Assembly: GCF_947654275.1 (NCBI RefSeq)
Contig: NZ_CANTJS010000020.1
Span: 1 to 53,584 of the forward strand
Length of the DNA: 53,584 nt
DNA from: an uncultured Oscillibacter sp.
Lineage (GTDB): Bacteria > Bacillota > Clostridia > Oscillospirales > Oscillospiraceae
Reading direction: 5' to 3'
Under the pieces are notes generated by a model. It saw only the letters and a list, made by a program, of their open reading frames with translations, did no database searches and was not told the origin of the DNA. The position numbers and the translations under genes were made by a program. This document shows, one piece after another, positions 24,897-33,965 of this stretch; positions within the stretch are counted from its first letter, which is position 1; each line of letters begins with the position of its first letter.

Positions 24897-25700
24897 TTAC
24901 TCAAACGCGGTGAAGCCATAGCCCTGGCTCACGTTGTAAATGCCCCAGCAGCCCAGGGTCCTGTCTTCCTCCGGCTCCCAGCCCCAGGGCATCCGCAGCC
25001 AGATCAAAAAGTCCTCCGGCAGGCTCTCCGCCGGGGTCCGGGGCGAATAAACCAAAAGCTCCTCCGCGTCCTCCAGGCCGTAGGGCTCGGAATAGACATA
25101 GCGCACGCCGTCGGCGTACTCCTCCGTCCCGTCGCCGGGGTGCTCCAGCTCCATGGACTCAATTTCCATGGACCAGGTGGTTTCGTCCACCGGCTCCGGC
25201 TGGCTGAACTTTCCGCTGAAGGCGCAGACATACCGGGTCCCGTCGGGGTAGCCCTCGCCGGAGACCCCCATGTCGGAGTCCACGAACAGCCCGGAAAAGC
25301 TGCCGTCCGTCTCAATGGTCAGTTCCGTACCCCAGGCCCCCGCCCCGCTGGAAAACAGAAAGTCCCGGGGCATGATCTCAAAGGGATTTTCAGAATTTTC
25401 GGGACTTTCGGGCTTTTCGAGCTTTTCGGGCTCTTCACGCTCCGCCCCAGGTCCCGGCTGTTCCGCCGGCCCCGCCTCCGGAGCGCCCTCTGGTTCTTTT
25501 TCGCCCTCCGGTTCTTTTCCGCCCTCCGGCCTCTCTGCCGGCTCCGAGCCCTCAGACTCTGAACCGGCGTCCTCCGCCGGAGCATGCTCTTCCGTTCCGC
25601 CGCCGGTGGTCACCACCGCCGTGCTGAACTGCGCCCCCTGCTTCCCGCAGCCCGCCAGCAGAAGCAGGCACAGCACCAGCGCCAATATGCTCGCTCTCAT
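24897..25700 (-). CDS. Putative lipoprotein within the arginine operon
   Basis: The 267-residue protein begins with a lipoprotein signal (LALVLCLLLLAGC, lipobox LAGC, Cys ~18). A low-complexity linker rich in Glu, Pro and Gly (GGKEPEGEKEPEG and similar, residues ~35-105) leads to a C-terminal domain (~110-267) with several Trp and aromatic residues. I know no family. Its start lies 6 bases after the argH stop and it ends 15 bases before argC, so it is co-transcribed. Nothing links it to arginine chemistry; it could be an envelope passenger. Confidence 0.8.
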   Translation of the reverse strand: MRASILALVLCLLLLAGCGKQGAQFSTAVVTTGGGTEEHAPAEDAGSESEGSEPAERPEGGKEPEGEKEPEGAPEAGPAEQPGPGAEREEPEKLEKPESPENSENPFEIMPRDFLFSSGAGAWGTELTIETDGSFSGLFVDSDMGVSGEGYPDGTRYVCAFSGKFSQPEPVDETTWSMEIESMELEHPGDGTEEYADGVRYVYSEPYGLEDAEELLVYSPRTPAESLPEDFLIWLRMPWGWEPEEDRTLGCWGIYNVSQGYGFTAFE

Positions 25701-25706
25701 CCGGCC

Positions 25707-27092
25707 TTAATCGTGTTCCCTGGCCGCCACAAAGGCCTCGATCTCCTCGATCTGCCTTGTGGTCTCACTGACCGCGGGCCCGCCGTAGCTGCTCCGCAGG
25801 GCCATGCAGTTCTCCAGCTTCAGCGACTCGTACACGTCCGCCTCGAAGAGGTCCGAAACGGCCCGCAGCTCCTCCAAAGTCAGCTCCTCCAATGTCTGTC
25901 CCTGTTCCGTGCAGGCGGCCACCAGCTTCCCCACCGCCGTGTAGGCGTCCCGGAAGGGCATTCCCTTTTTCGTCAGGTAGTCGGCGCAGTCCGTAGCGTT
26001 GATGAAGCCCCGGCCCGCCGCCTTCCGCATGTTTGACCGCAGAACCGTCATGGTGTCCAGCATGGCCGTGAACACCGGCAGGCACAGCTCCACGGTGTCC
26101 AGGGCGTCAAAAACCGGCTCCTTGTCCTCCTGCATGTCCTTGTTATAGGCCAGAGGCAGGCCCTTCATCACCGTCAGCAGACCCATGAGGCTGCCGTACA
26201 CCCGTCCGGTCTTGCCCCGGACCAGCTCGGCCACATCCGGGTTCTTCTTCTGGGGCATGATGCTGCTGCCTGTGGAATAGGCGTCGTCCAGCTCGATGAA
26301 TTTGAATTCCCAGCTGCACCAGAGAATGACCTCCTCGGCAAAGCGGCTCAGGTGGGTCATGAGAATGGACAGGTCCGCCAGCAGCTCCAGGGCATAGTCC
26401 CGGTCGGATACGCCGTCCAGGGAGTTGCCCACGGGCCGGTCAAAGGCCATGGCCCTGGCCGTCCGCCAGCGGTCAATGGGGTAGGTGGTCCCCGCCAGGG
26501 CCCCGCAGCCCAGGGGGCACTCGTTGAGCCGGGCCCGGCAGTCCTCCAGACGGGTCACGTCCCGGCGGAACATGGCGGCGTAGGCCAGCAGGTGCTGGGC
26601 AAAGGAAATGGGCTGGGCCCGCTGGAGGTGGGTATAGCCCGGCATGACGGTATTCTGATGCTCCCGGGCCCGGCGGCACAGAACCGTCTCCAGCTCCAGA
26701 AGCCGGCCCACCACCGTGCCGATCTCATTCCGGACGTACATCCGGAAGTCCAGGGCCACCTGGTCGTTCCGGGAGCGGGCGGTGTGGAGCCGTTTCCCGG
26801 CGTCTCCGATGCGGCTTGTCAGCAGGGCTTCCACATTCATGTGGATGTCCTCGTTGTCCGGCGTGAATTCCACCTTCCCCGCCTCAACGTCCGCCAGAAT
26901 GCCCTGAAGGCCCTGGATGATGGCCTTGGCGTCCTCCCGGGAAATCACGCCGCACTGCATCAGCATCTCCGCGTGGGCCATAGAGCCCCGGATGTCCTCG
27001 GAATACAGCCGCTGGTCGAACTGGATGGATGCGTTGAACTCGTTCACAAGGGCGTCGGTGTCCTTCCCGAATCGCCCGCCCCAAAGCTTCAT
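25707..27092 (-). CDS. argH: Argininosuccinate lyase
   Basis: The 461-residue enzyme splits argininosuccinate to arginine and fumarate. It has the fumarase-superfamily signature GSSIMPQKKNPD (~residues 276-287), TARSRNDQVALDFR and GYTHLQRAQP with the catalytic His. The start is the ATG at 27092 (MKLWGGRFGK); the frame extends upstream without homology. Standard length. Confidence 0.97.
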   Translation of the reverse strand: MKLWGGRFGKDTDALVNEFNASIQFDQRLYSEDIRGSMAHAEMLMQCGVISREDAKAIIQGLQGILADVEAGKVEFTPDNEDIHMNVEALLTSRIGDAGKRLHTARSRNDQVALDFRMYVRNEIGTVVGRLLELETVLCRRAREHQNTVMPGYTHLQRAQPISFAQHLLAYAAMFRRDVTRLEDCRARLNECPLGCGALAGTTYPIDRWRTARAMAFDRPVGNSLDGVSDRDYALELLADLSILMTHLSRFAEEVILWCSWEFKFIELDDAYSTGSSIMPQKKNPDVAELVRGKTGRVYGSLMGLLTVMKGLPLAYNKDMQEDKEPVFDALDTVELCLPVFTAMLDTMTVLRSNMRKAAGRGFINATDCADYLTKKGMPFRDAYTAVGKLVAACTEQGQTLEELTLEELRAVSDLFEADVYESLKLENCMALRSSYGGPAVSETTRQIEEIEAFVAAREHD

Positions 27093-27130
27093 GATGCTAC
27101 CCCCCATGCAAGTGAATTGCGCAAGCAATT

Positions 27131-27212
27131 TGGAATTAGAAATGAGGAATTAGGAATTTTCCGTGTCCGCAAGTGGAAGCATTCCTAATTCCTAACTCCT
27201 AATTCCTCATTC
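27131..27212. repeat. Inverted heptad-repeat element between argH and argG
   Basis: GGAATTAGAAATGAGG and GGAATTAGG heptads on the left are complementary to ATTCCTAATTCCTAACTCC and following heptads on the right, around TTCCGTGTCCGCAAGTGG. Third of three such elements in the operon. Confidence 0.85.
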
Positions 27213-27215
27213 AGT

Positions 27216-28439
27216 TTAAAGTTTTCCCTGCTCCCGCAGCGCCAGCACCGTATCCGGCAGGCCCCACAGGTTGATGAAGCCCGTGGCGTTGGTCTGGTCA
27301 TAGGCGCTCTCGTTGAAGGTCACCAGCTCCTCGGAATACAGGCTTTCGGGAGAGGTGAGGGAGGCCGTGATGATGTTCCCCTTGTACAGCTTCAGCTTCA
27401 CGGAGCCGGTGACGTGCTCCTGGGTCTTGTCGGCAAAGGCGCTGAGGGCCTCCCGCAGGGGGGTGAACCATTTGCCGTTATACACCAGGTCCGCGAAGTC
27501 AACCGCCAGCTTGCTCTTCATGTGGGCGGTATCCTTGTCAATGGTAATCATTTCCAGACACTCATGGGCCTTGTAGAGGATGGTGCCGCCGGGGGTCTCG
27601 TACACGCCCCGGTCCTTCATGCCCACCAGCCGGTTTTCCACGATGTCCAGCAGGCCGATGCCGTTCTCTCCGCCCAGCTTGTTCAGCTTCCGGATGATGT
27701 CGCTGGCCTTCATCTTCTCTCCGTCCACAGCCACAGGCACGCCCTTTTCAAAATCAATGGTCACATAGGCGGGCTTGTCGGGAGCGGTGACGGGGCTGAC
27801 GCCCATCTCCAGGAAGCCGGGCTTCTCATACTGGGGTTCGTTGGCGGGGTCCTCCAGGTCCAGGCCCTCGTGGCTCAGGTGCCAGAGGTTCTTGTCCTTG
27901 GAGTAGTTGGTTTCCCGGGAGATTTTCAGGGGCACATTGTGGGCCTCGGCATAGTCGATCTCCTCGTCCCGGCCCTTGATTTCCCACTCCCGCCAGGGGG
28001 CGATGATGGTCATGTCCGGGGCAAAGCGCTTGATGGCCAGCTCAAAGCGGACCTGGTCGTTGCCCTTGCCGGTGCAGCCGTGGGCAATGGCGTCGGCCCC
28101 CTCCTTCCTGGCAATCTCCACCAGGCTCCTGGCGATGATGGGCCGGGCAAAGGCGGTGCCCAGCAGATACTGCTCATAGCTGGCGCCCATTTTCATGGAG
28201 GGGATGATGACCTCATCCACCATCTTATCGGTGAGGTCGGCAATGTACAGTTTGGACGCGCCGGTTTTGATGGCCTTTTCCTCCAGGCCCTCCAGCTCGT
28301 CGTTCTGTCCCACGTCGCCGGCCACGGCGATGATCTCCGGGTTGCCATAGTTCTCCTTCAGCCAGGGAATAATGATGGATGTATCCAGTCCTCCGGAATA
28401 GGCCAGAACGATTTTCCGGATCTCTTTCTTCTCTTTCAT
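27216..28439 (-). CDS. argG: Argininosuccinate synthase
   Basis: The 407-residue ligase joins citrulline and aspartate with ATP. The PP-loop ATP motif AYSGGLDTS is at residues ~12-20; [23 protein letters not shown] contacts appear as [17 protein letters not shown], and [13 protein letters not shown] is the citrulline/ATP block. ATG at 28439 follows GGAGG with 10 bases. It is the promoter-proximal gene of the arginine cluster. Confidence 0.97.
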   Translation of the reverse strand: MKEKKEIRKIVLAYSGGLDTSIIIPWLKENYGNPEIIAVAGDVGQNDELEGLEEKAIKTGASKLYIADLTDKMVDEVIIPSMKMGASYEQYLLGTAFARPIIARSLVEIARKEGADAIAHGCTGKGNDQVRFELAIKRFAPDMTIIAPWREWEIKGRDEEIDYAEAHNVPLKISRETNYSKDKNLWHLSHEGLDLEDPANEPQYEKPGFLEMGVSPVTAPDKPAYVTIDFEKGVPVAVDGEKMKASDIIRKLNKLGGENGIGLLDIVENRLVGMKDRGVYETPGGTILYKAHECLEMITIDKDTAHMKSKLAVDFADLVYNGKWFTPLREALSAFADKTQEHVTGSVKLKLYKGNIITASLTSPESLYSEELVTFNESAYDQTNATGFINLWGLPDTVLALREQGKL

Positions 28440-28485
28440 ATCAATCACGCCTCCGAATGATTTCTCTCTGTCAGATGATGGATGG

Positions 28486-28515
28486 ATTATACACCCAATA
28501 TGAATATTTATGCAA
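28486..28515 (-). promoter_or_regulatory. argG promoter with ARG-box-like operator
   Basis: Minus strand TTGCAT and TATAAT are 18 bases apart. The plus-strand sequence TGAATATTTATGCA (28501-28514) matches the ARG box TGAAT-W4-ATTCA with one mismatch and covers the -35. ArgR/AhrC repression by arginine is therefore likely. Confidence 0.75.
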
Positions 28516-28542
28516 CCGTCAAACTGCACAATTTTTTGGTTT

Positions 28543-28800
28543 CCAATGTTCTCACAGCCGTAAAGTATGGCTGTGAGAACATTGGCCCATGACCGATGCC
28601 GCTCCACTCACGATGGGCGGCGGCAGGGCGCTCCTCCTACCTCCCTCCCCCTTCTTCTCACAGCCGTAGAGTATGGCTGTGAGAACATTGGCCCATGACC
28701 GCACCGCTCCACTCACGATGGACGGCGGCACGGCGCATCCTCTTTTCCCCTCCCGCTTCCCCCGGCCCGTCCCCTATGGACGGCGGCATGGCGGTGCCTC
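28543..28800. repeat. Hairpin direct repeats upstream of the ABC genes
   Basis: A perfect 17-bp stem (CCAATGTTCTCACAGCC and complement, loop GTAAAGTAT, 28543-28585) is followed by a diverged copy with an 11-bp stem (28654-28684). Both are trailed by GCCCATGACCG and ATGGRCGGCGGCA-like sequence, with a third partial copy of the latter near 28776-28800. No gene lies in 28516-28926. Confidence 0.8.
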
Positions 28801-28822
28801 GCCCGACGAAAACCGGCCAATC

Positions 28823-28895
28823 TTACAGAAATGTAAGATACTGCCCCAAACTGTAAGCTGAATCCATGGATTCCCGCCCCGGGGTCTGCTACAAT
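28823..28895 (+). promoter_or_regulatory. BceR-like operator and promoter of the ABC operon
   Basis: TTACA-GAAA-TGTAA (28823-28836) fits the inverted repeat bound by BceR-type regulators, and a further CTGTAA half-site is at 28851. A TACAAT -10 (28890-28895) lacks a good -35, as expected for an activated promoter. Confidence 0.6.
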
Positions 28896-28926
28896 GGTAC
28901 CAGAATCCAACAGGAGGAACATCATC

Positions 28927-29694
28927 ATGTCTTTACTGCAAGTACAGCATCTGCAAAAAATCTACACCACCCGCTTCGGCGGCGCCCAGGTCACGGCCCT
29001 GGCGGACGTGAATTTCTCCGTGGAGCCCGGGGAATATGTGGCCATCATGGGCGAATCCGGCTCCGGCAAGACCACCTTATTAAATATCCTGGCGGCCCTG
29101 GACCGGCCCACCGCCGGCGAGGTCTTCCTCAACGGCAAAGCCCTCTCCGACATCCGGGAGCGGGACCTGGCGGCCTTCCGCCGGTCCCATCTGGGCTTCG
29201 TGTTCCAGGACTTCAATCTGCTGGATACCTTTTCCCTTCAGGACAATATCTTTCTGCCCCTGGTGCTGGCGGGGACGGACTACCGGGAGATGAAAAAGAC
29301 CCTTCAGCCCATCGCCCGGCAGCTGGGCATTGAGCAGATCCTGTCCAAATATCCCTATGAGGTTTCCGGCGGCCAGAAGCAGCGGGCGGCGGTGGCCCGG
29401 GCCCTCATCACCCGGCCCCAGATCATTCTGGCCGACGAGCCCACCGGGGCCCTGGACTCCCGGGCCTCGGACAACCTGCTGGAGCTCTTCGGGGAGATCA
29501 ACGCCGGGGGCCAGACCATCGTCATGGTCACGCACTCGGTCAAGGCCGCCAGCCACGCCGGGCGGGTCCTCTTCCTCCGGGACGGGCAGGTCTACCACCA
29601 GCTCTACCGGGCGGGCCAGTCCCCCGAGGCGCAGTTCGCCAAAATTTCCGACACCCTGACGGTGCTGACGCAAGGCGGTGAGCCCCGTGCGTAA
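28927..29694 (+). CDS. ABC transporter ATP-binding protein, BceA type
   Basis: The ATPase has 255 residues with Walker [10 protein letters not shown] (~39-47), Q-loop FQDFNLLD, signature VSGGQKQR (usual LSGGQ), Walker [12 protein letters not shown] and the switch His in VTHS. BceA partners with BceB for sensing and resisting cell-wall antibiotics such as bacitracin or lantibiotics. ATG at 28927 lies 9 bases after AGGAGG. It overlaps the permease gene. The histidine kinase and regulator usually nearby are absent. Confidence 0.92.
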   Translation: MSLLQVQHLQKIYTTRFGGAQVTALADVNFSVEPGEYVAIMGESGSGKTTLLNILAALDRPTAGEVFLNGKALSDIRERDLAAFRRSHLGFVFQDFNLLDTFSLQDNIFLPLVLAGTDYREMKKTLQPIARQLGIEQILSKYPYEVSGGQKQRAAVARALITRPQIILADEPTGALDSRASDNLLELFGEINAGGQTIVMVTHSVKAASHAGRVLFLRDGQVYHQLYRAGQSPEAQFAKISDTLTVLTQGGEPRA

Positions 29695-31687
29695 ATCCGG
29701 TTTCTTTCCCCGGCTGGCTCTGGTGAACCTGGTTCGGAACGGGCGGTTCTACGGGCCTTATATCCTCTCCTGCATGGTGACGGCAGGGATGTACTACATC
29801 CTGAAATTCCTGGAGCACAACGAGGGTCTGGACACCGTCCGGGGGGCCATGTACCTCAAGAGCTTCGCCAACGTGGGCTGTCTGGTGGCGGCGGGCCTGT
29901 CGGCGGTGATCCTGCTCTACGCCAACAGCTTCGTCATGAAGCGCCGCCAGCGGGAGCTGGGCCTGTACAATGTCCTGGGCCTTGAAAAGCGGCACATCGC
30001 CCGGATGTGCCTGTGGGAAACCCTGTTCTGCGCCGCCTCCTCCATTCTGGGCGGCATCCTTCTGGGCATTTTATTCAGCAAGCTCACTCTGCTGGTGCTG
30101 CTGAAGCTGGTTCGGGTCCCCGTCCAGTTTGGCATGGAAATCTCCCTTCCGGGCATTCTGGAGACGGCGAAGCTCTTCGGCGTTCTGTTTCTGCTGACCT
30201 TGGGGCAGAACCTGTTCCGTCTGGGCCGGTCCCGGCCCATGGAGCTGCTCCGCAGCGCCTCCGCCGGAGAGCGGGAGCCCCGGACCCGCTGGCTGCTGGT
30301 GCTTCTCGGCGTGCTGACCCTGGGGGGCGGCTATTTTCTTGCCGTGGCCACGAAAAACCCCATCGACGCCATGCTGCTGTTTTTCATCGCGGTGTTCCTG
30401 GTCATCATCGGCACCTACTGCCTCTTCACAGCCGGCTCCGTCGCCCTTTTGAAGCGCCTCCGGGCCAATCCGAAGTTCTATTACCAGACCCGGCACTTCA
30501 CCGCCGTCTCCGGCCTGCTCTACCGGATGAAGCAGAACGCCGTGGGTCTGGCCAGCATCTGCATCCTCTCCACCATGGTGCTGGTGACGGTGTCCACCAC
30601 CATTGCCATGAACATCGGCCTGGAAAACAGCCTGAATGAGATGTTCCCCTATGATATTGAGTTCATTCAGGACCTGGAGAACCAGCCCGGTGACCCCATG
30701 GAGAACATGAGGCAGATTCATGCCGCCGTTGAGGGCTCCGGGGGCTTTACGGACTCCCGGTACTACACCCGCTACTGGTGCTACTGCGGCGTTCGGGGCA
30801 ACGAGATCGCCCTGAATCTGGACCAGGACTGCGTCCGGATCATGGTGGAGGTGGTGACGGCGGAGGACTACGCCCGCCTCACCGGCAAAAGCGTCATCCT
30901 GGCCCCGGACGAGGTGCTGGCCTGCCCCCAGCATCTGGGAGACTTTCCGGCAGACTTCACTGTCTCCGCCCGCTTTGGCGAACCGGGCCTGTCCTTACAC
31001 GTCCGGGAGACGGTGACGGAGACCGTTCGCTATGGCAGCACCATCCTGCTGGGCAGCGACGAGGCCCGCCTGTTTCTGGTGGCGGCGGACCAGGCGGCGG
31101 CGGAGCGCATCATGGACCTGGATACCTCCCGCAGCGCCCGGCAGTTCCGGATTCAGATGAATTTGGCCGGAAACGGCTTTGAGGAAAAGATGGACCAGAC
31201 GGAGCGGCTTGTGTTCGAGCTGAGCAAGCGGGACGATGGCGTGAGCTTCACCAGCAAGCAGGACAATGCCCAGGAGTTCTACGCCATGTACGGCGGGTTC
31301 CTGTTCCTGGGGGTCTTCCTGGGGCTCCTCTTCCTGCTGGCCACGGTGCTTATCATCTACTACAAGCAGATTTCCGAGGGCTACGAGGATCAGAAGCGCT
31401 TCCAGATTCTCCGGCAGGTGGGCATGACGGAGCAGGAAATCCAGGGCTCCATCCACGCCCAGATTCTTCTGGTGTTCTTCCTGCCCCTGGGGGCGGCGGG
31501 GCTCCATATCCTGATGGCCTTCCCCATGCTCTCGAAAATGCTGGAGCTGTTCAACCTCTTCGACGTGAAGCTCTTCGCCCTCTGCACGGCGGGGACCCTG
31601 GCGGCGTTCTGCCTGATCTACGCCCTGGTCTTCCTGCTGACGGCCCGGACCTACAGCCGCATCGTAGGGAGTACGGACCGCCGCTGA
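29687..31687 (+). CDS. ABC transporter permease, BceB type
   Basis: The permease (about 666 residues) has the BceB/VraG plan: one N-terminal membrane segment, three more near residues 50-240, two pairs around 190-300, a large extracellular domain of roughly 200 residues (~310-520) and three final segments. This domain senses peptide antibiotic-lipid complexes in BceAB systems. I chose the GTG at 29687 because AAGGCGGTGA precedes it at good spacing; a GTG three codons earlier is possible. It overlaps bceA-like by 8 bases and ends at a terminator. Confidence 0.88.
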   Translation: MRKSGFFPRLALVNLVRNGRFYGPYILSCMVTAGMYYILKFLEHNEGLDTVRGAMYLKSFANVGCLVAAGLSAVILLYANSFVMKRRQRELGLYNVLGLEKRHIARMCLWETLFCAASSILGGILLGILFSKLTLLVLLKLVRVPVQFGMEISLPGILETAKLFGVLFLLTLGQNLFRLGRSRPMELLRSASAGEREPRTRWLLVLLGVLTLGGGYFLAVATKNPIDAMLLFFIAVFLVIIGTYCLFTAGSVALLKRLRANPKFYYQTRHFTAVSGLLYRMKQNAVGLASICILSTMVLVTVSTTIAMNIGLENSLNEMFPYDIEFIQDLENQPGDPMENMRQIHAAVEGSGGFTDSRYYTRYWCYCGVRGNEIALNLDQDCVRIMVEVVTAEDYARLTGKSVILAPDEVLACPQHLGDFPADFTVSARFGEPGLSLHVRETVTETVRYGSTILLGSDEARLFLVAADQAAAERIMDLDTSRSARQFRIQMNLAGNGFEEKMDQTERLVFELSKRDDGVSFTSKQDNAQEFYAMYGGFLFLGVFLGLLFLLATVLIIYYKQISEGYEDQKRFQILRQVGMTEQEIQGSIHAQILLVFFLPLGAAGLHILMAFPMLSKMLELFNLFDVKLFALCTAGTLAAFCLIYALVFLLTARTYSRIVGSTDRR

Positions 31688-31693
31688 AGCCAT

Positions 31694-31736
31694 GCCCAGC
31701 CTGCCGGAAAATCTCTCCGGCAGGCTGGGCGGGTTT
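31694..31736 (+). terminator. Terminator after the ABC operon
   Basis: GCCCAGCCTGCCGGA pairs perfectly with its complement across 7 bases and is followed by GGGTTTT. Confidence 0.8.
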
Positions 31737-31907
31737 TCAAGGTCCCCAAAAGGGAAGTCCCGTCTCCCGAAAACCCGTTATCATTGGAAGAACAGGCGGG
31801 CACAGAGGCCCGCCCCTGCAGGCGTTCCTGCAGGGCTCAGGCGTAAATCCCGGCAAAACCCCCGGCGGACCGCCGGCGGCAATTTTGAAGCCTGCGGTCC
31901 GGGAATC

Positions 31908-32100
31908 TTACAAAACTGTCAGATTTCAGAACGGCTTTCATCCCATCGCCCTGTCCGCGACATGTTTCCCATGGATTCCTGGATATTCCGGAGGATTTCA
32001 ATGATTTTTCTCACAAAATGAAACACTCTGCCTTTTTGAACCGTCTTATCAATGGGGGGTTGACAGGCCGTATTAACTGTATTATAATACCTAATACGGT
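31908..32100 (+). promoter_or_regulatory. Regulatory region of the glycosyltransferase operon
   Basis: TTACA-AAAC-TGTCA (31908-31921) resembles the BceR-like site at 28823. A consensus promoter follows: TTGACA (32060-32065), 17 bases, TATAAT (32083-32088). Around the -10 are nested palindromes, an outer CCGTATTA/TAATACGG pair (32068-32099) and an inner GTATTATAATAC. This looks like a repressor operator. The rest of 31731-32208 has hairpins but no gene. Confidence 0.7.
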
Positions 32101-32208
32101 AATACAATATTCGGGCTTTTGAAAAATCCCCTTGTATTTTTGAAGAAATCCGGCAGGCTGTCCCGTATGATACACAGACACGCAGGGACGAGCAGAAATG
32201 AGGTAGCT

Positions 32209-33381
32209 ATGAAAATCCTGATGACATCCGACTGGTACAGCCCCGCCGTCAACGGCGTGGTGACCTCTGTCAAGAACTTAAAGAAGGAGCTGGAGCGCCG
32301 GGGCCACGAGGTCCGGGTGCTGACCCTCTCCCAGACCCGCCGCAGCTGGGAGCAGGACGGCGTGACGTATCTCGGTTCCGTGGCGGCGGGCCTGATTTAT
32401 CCCGGCGCACGCCTGCGGACGGCCCTGGCGGGGAAATGGGTCCGGGAGCTGGTGGCCTGGGGGCCCGACGTGGTCCACTCCCAGTGCGAATTCTCCACCT
32501 TCTTCCTGGCCCGGCGCATCGCCCAGGAGCTGGGTATTCCCCTGGTCCATACGTATCACACAGTCTATGAGGACTACACCCATTATTTTTCCCCCAGCGT
32601 GCATTTCGGCAAAAAGGCCGCCGCCGTCTTTACCCGCTGGGCGGCCTCCCACACCGACTGTCTGATCGCCCCCACCGGCAAGGTGCGGATGCTCCTTCAG
32701 AGCTACGGCGTGGAGAAGCCCGTCTTCGTGGTGCCCTCGGGCATCGACCTGCGGCCTTTCCAGAGCGAGGCGGACCCTCTGCGGTCGGCGGTGCTCCGGT
32801 CCAGCCTGGACATTCCCCAGGACAGGACGGTGCTGGTATGCGTGGGCCGTCTGGCGGAGGAGAAAAATATTGAGGAGCTCCTCCGCTTCCGGGCCAACCT
32901 GGGCCCCGGCAGATACACGCTGCTGCTGGTGGGAGACGGCCCCCACCGCCGGGAACTGGAGGAGACCGCCGCCGGTCTGGGCCTGACGGCGCCCGACGCA
33001 ATTTTTGCCGGCATGGTGCCGGCGGACCAGGTGGCGGACTGGTACCGGCTGGGGGACCTGTTTGTCAGCGCCTCTACCAGCGAAACCCAGGGTCTGACCT
33101 ATGCCGAGGCCCTGGCCGCCGGGGTGCCGGTGCTGTGCCGGGCGGACCCCTGTCTTGCCGGCGTGGTCCGGGAGGGGGAAAACGGCTGGCAGTACCGGGA
33201 CGAGGCGGATTTTCGGAAGAAGCTGGACGCCTTCCTGGCTGCGCCCCACCACCGGGACCGGCTGAGCCGCCAGGCCCGGCAGTCGGCGGAGGAGTTTTCT
33301 GCCCGGCTTTTCGGGGAGCGTGCCGAGGCCATCTATCTGGACCGGATTGAGCGTTGCGCGGCAAGGAGGATTCCGGCATGA
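32209..33381 (+). CDS. GT4 glycosyltransferase, diacylglycerol glucosyltransferase type
   Basis: The 390-residue GT-B enzyme begins MKILMTSDWYSPAVNGVVTS, like bacterial monoglucosyl-diacylglycerol synthases (alMGS, Spr0982). It has HTYHTVYEDYTHYF (~107-120), the donor-site GRLAEEKN and the E-x7-E motif in SETQGLTYAEAL. Likely it moves glucose to diacylglycerol at the membrane face. It overlaps the next gene (ATGA). ATG at 32209 follows GAGGT. Specificity is inferred; a phosphatidylinositol-type mannosyltransferase is an alternative. Confidence 0.85.
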   Translation: MKILMTSDWYSPAVNGVVTSVKNLKKELERRGHEVRVLTLSQTRRSWEQDGVTYLGSVAAGLIYPGARLRTALAGKWVRELVAWGPDVVHSQCEFSTFFLARRIAQELGIPLVHTYHTVYEDYTHYFSPSVHFGKKAAAVFTRWAASHTDCLIAPTGKVRMLLQSYGVEKPVFVVPSGIDLRPFQSEADPLRSAVLRSSLDIPQDRTVLVCVGRLAEEKNIEELLRFRANLGPGRYTLLLVGDGPHRRELEETAAGLGLTAPDAIFAGMVPADQVADWYRLGDLFVSASTSETQGLTYAEALAAGVPVLCRADPCLAGVVREGENGWQYRDEADFRKKLDAFLAAPHHRDRLSRQARQSAEEFSARLFGERAEAIYLDRIERCAARRIPA

Positions 33382-33965
33382 ATCAACCGATTGAGAAGAA
33401 AGCTTTGCAGGCCGTCTCTCTGGCCGGATTCATCATCTGTGTGGCAGTGGCGGTCTGGGGCTGGCAGACGGGTGTCCTGACCTCCCAGGAAAAGCTTCAG
33501 GCGCTGGTGACCCAATGGGGGCCCGCCGGGGCGCTGCTGTTTACCGTGTTCCAGGCGGTGCAGGTGGTGGTGCCCATCCTGCCGGGTGGCCTGGGCTGTC
33601 TGGTGGGGGTGATCCTCTTCGGGCCTGTCTGGGGCTTCGCCTATAACTACGCGGGCATCTGCGTGGGGTCCCTCATGGCCTTCGCCGTGGCCCGGAGCTG
33701 CGGGAAGCCCCTGCTGAGCCTGCTGTTCTCCGAGGAGCTCATTGCCAAATACCGCCACTGGACCGAGGAGCGCAACCGCTTCGCCCGGCTCTTCGCCCTG
33801 GCCATCTTCCTGCCGGTGGCGCCGGACGACTTCCTGTGCTATCTGGCGGGCACCACCGATATGAGCTGGCGGAGCTATACCGCCATCATCCTCCTGGGCA
33901 AGCCCTTTGCCATCGCCCTGTACAGCCTGGGCCTCACTGCCGTCTGGCAGATGATTGTCCATTGA
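33378..33965 (+). CDS. TVP38/TMEM64 (SNARE-associated) membrane protein
   Basis: This 195-residue protein has about five to six hydrophobic segments and the DedA/VTT blocks VVPILPGGLGCLVGVILFGP (re-entrant loop, ~57-76) and FALAIFLPVAPDDFLCYLAG (~138-157), with the acidic pair often tied to lipid scrambling or proton coupling. ATG at 33378 overlaps the glycosyltransferase stop and AAGGAGG precedes it. Coupling to two glycolipid enzymes suggests a lipid-handling role. Confidence 0.88.
   Translation: MNQPIEKKALQAVSLAGFIICVAVAVWGWQTGVLTSQEKLQALVTQWGPAGALLFTVFQAVQVVVPILPGGLGCLVGVILFGPVWGFAYNYAGICVGSLMAFAVARSCGKPLLSLLFSEELIAKYRHWTEERNRFARLFALAIFLPVAPDDFLCYLAGTTDMSWRSYTAIILLGKPFAIALYSLGLTAVWQMIVH

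Noticed and set aside
28894..29333. Competing ORF over the BceA start
   Set aside because: The ABC ATPase frame has all motifs and the AGGAGG site; the other is a shadow.
31919..32273. Two small minus-strand ORFs before the glycosyltransferase gene
   Set aside because: They run across the consensus promoter and operator, lack ribosome sites and show no protein-like pattern.
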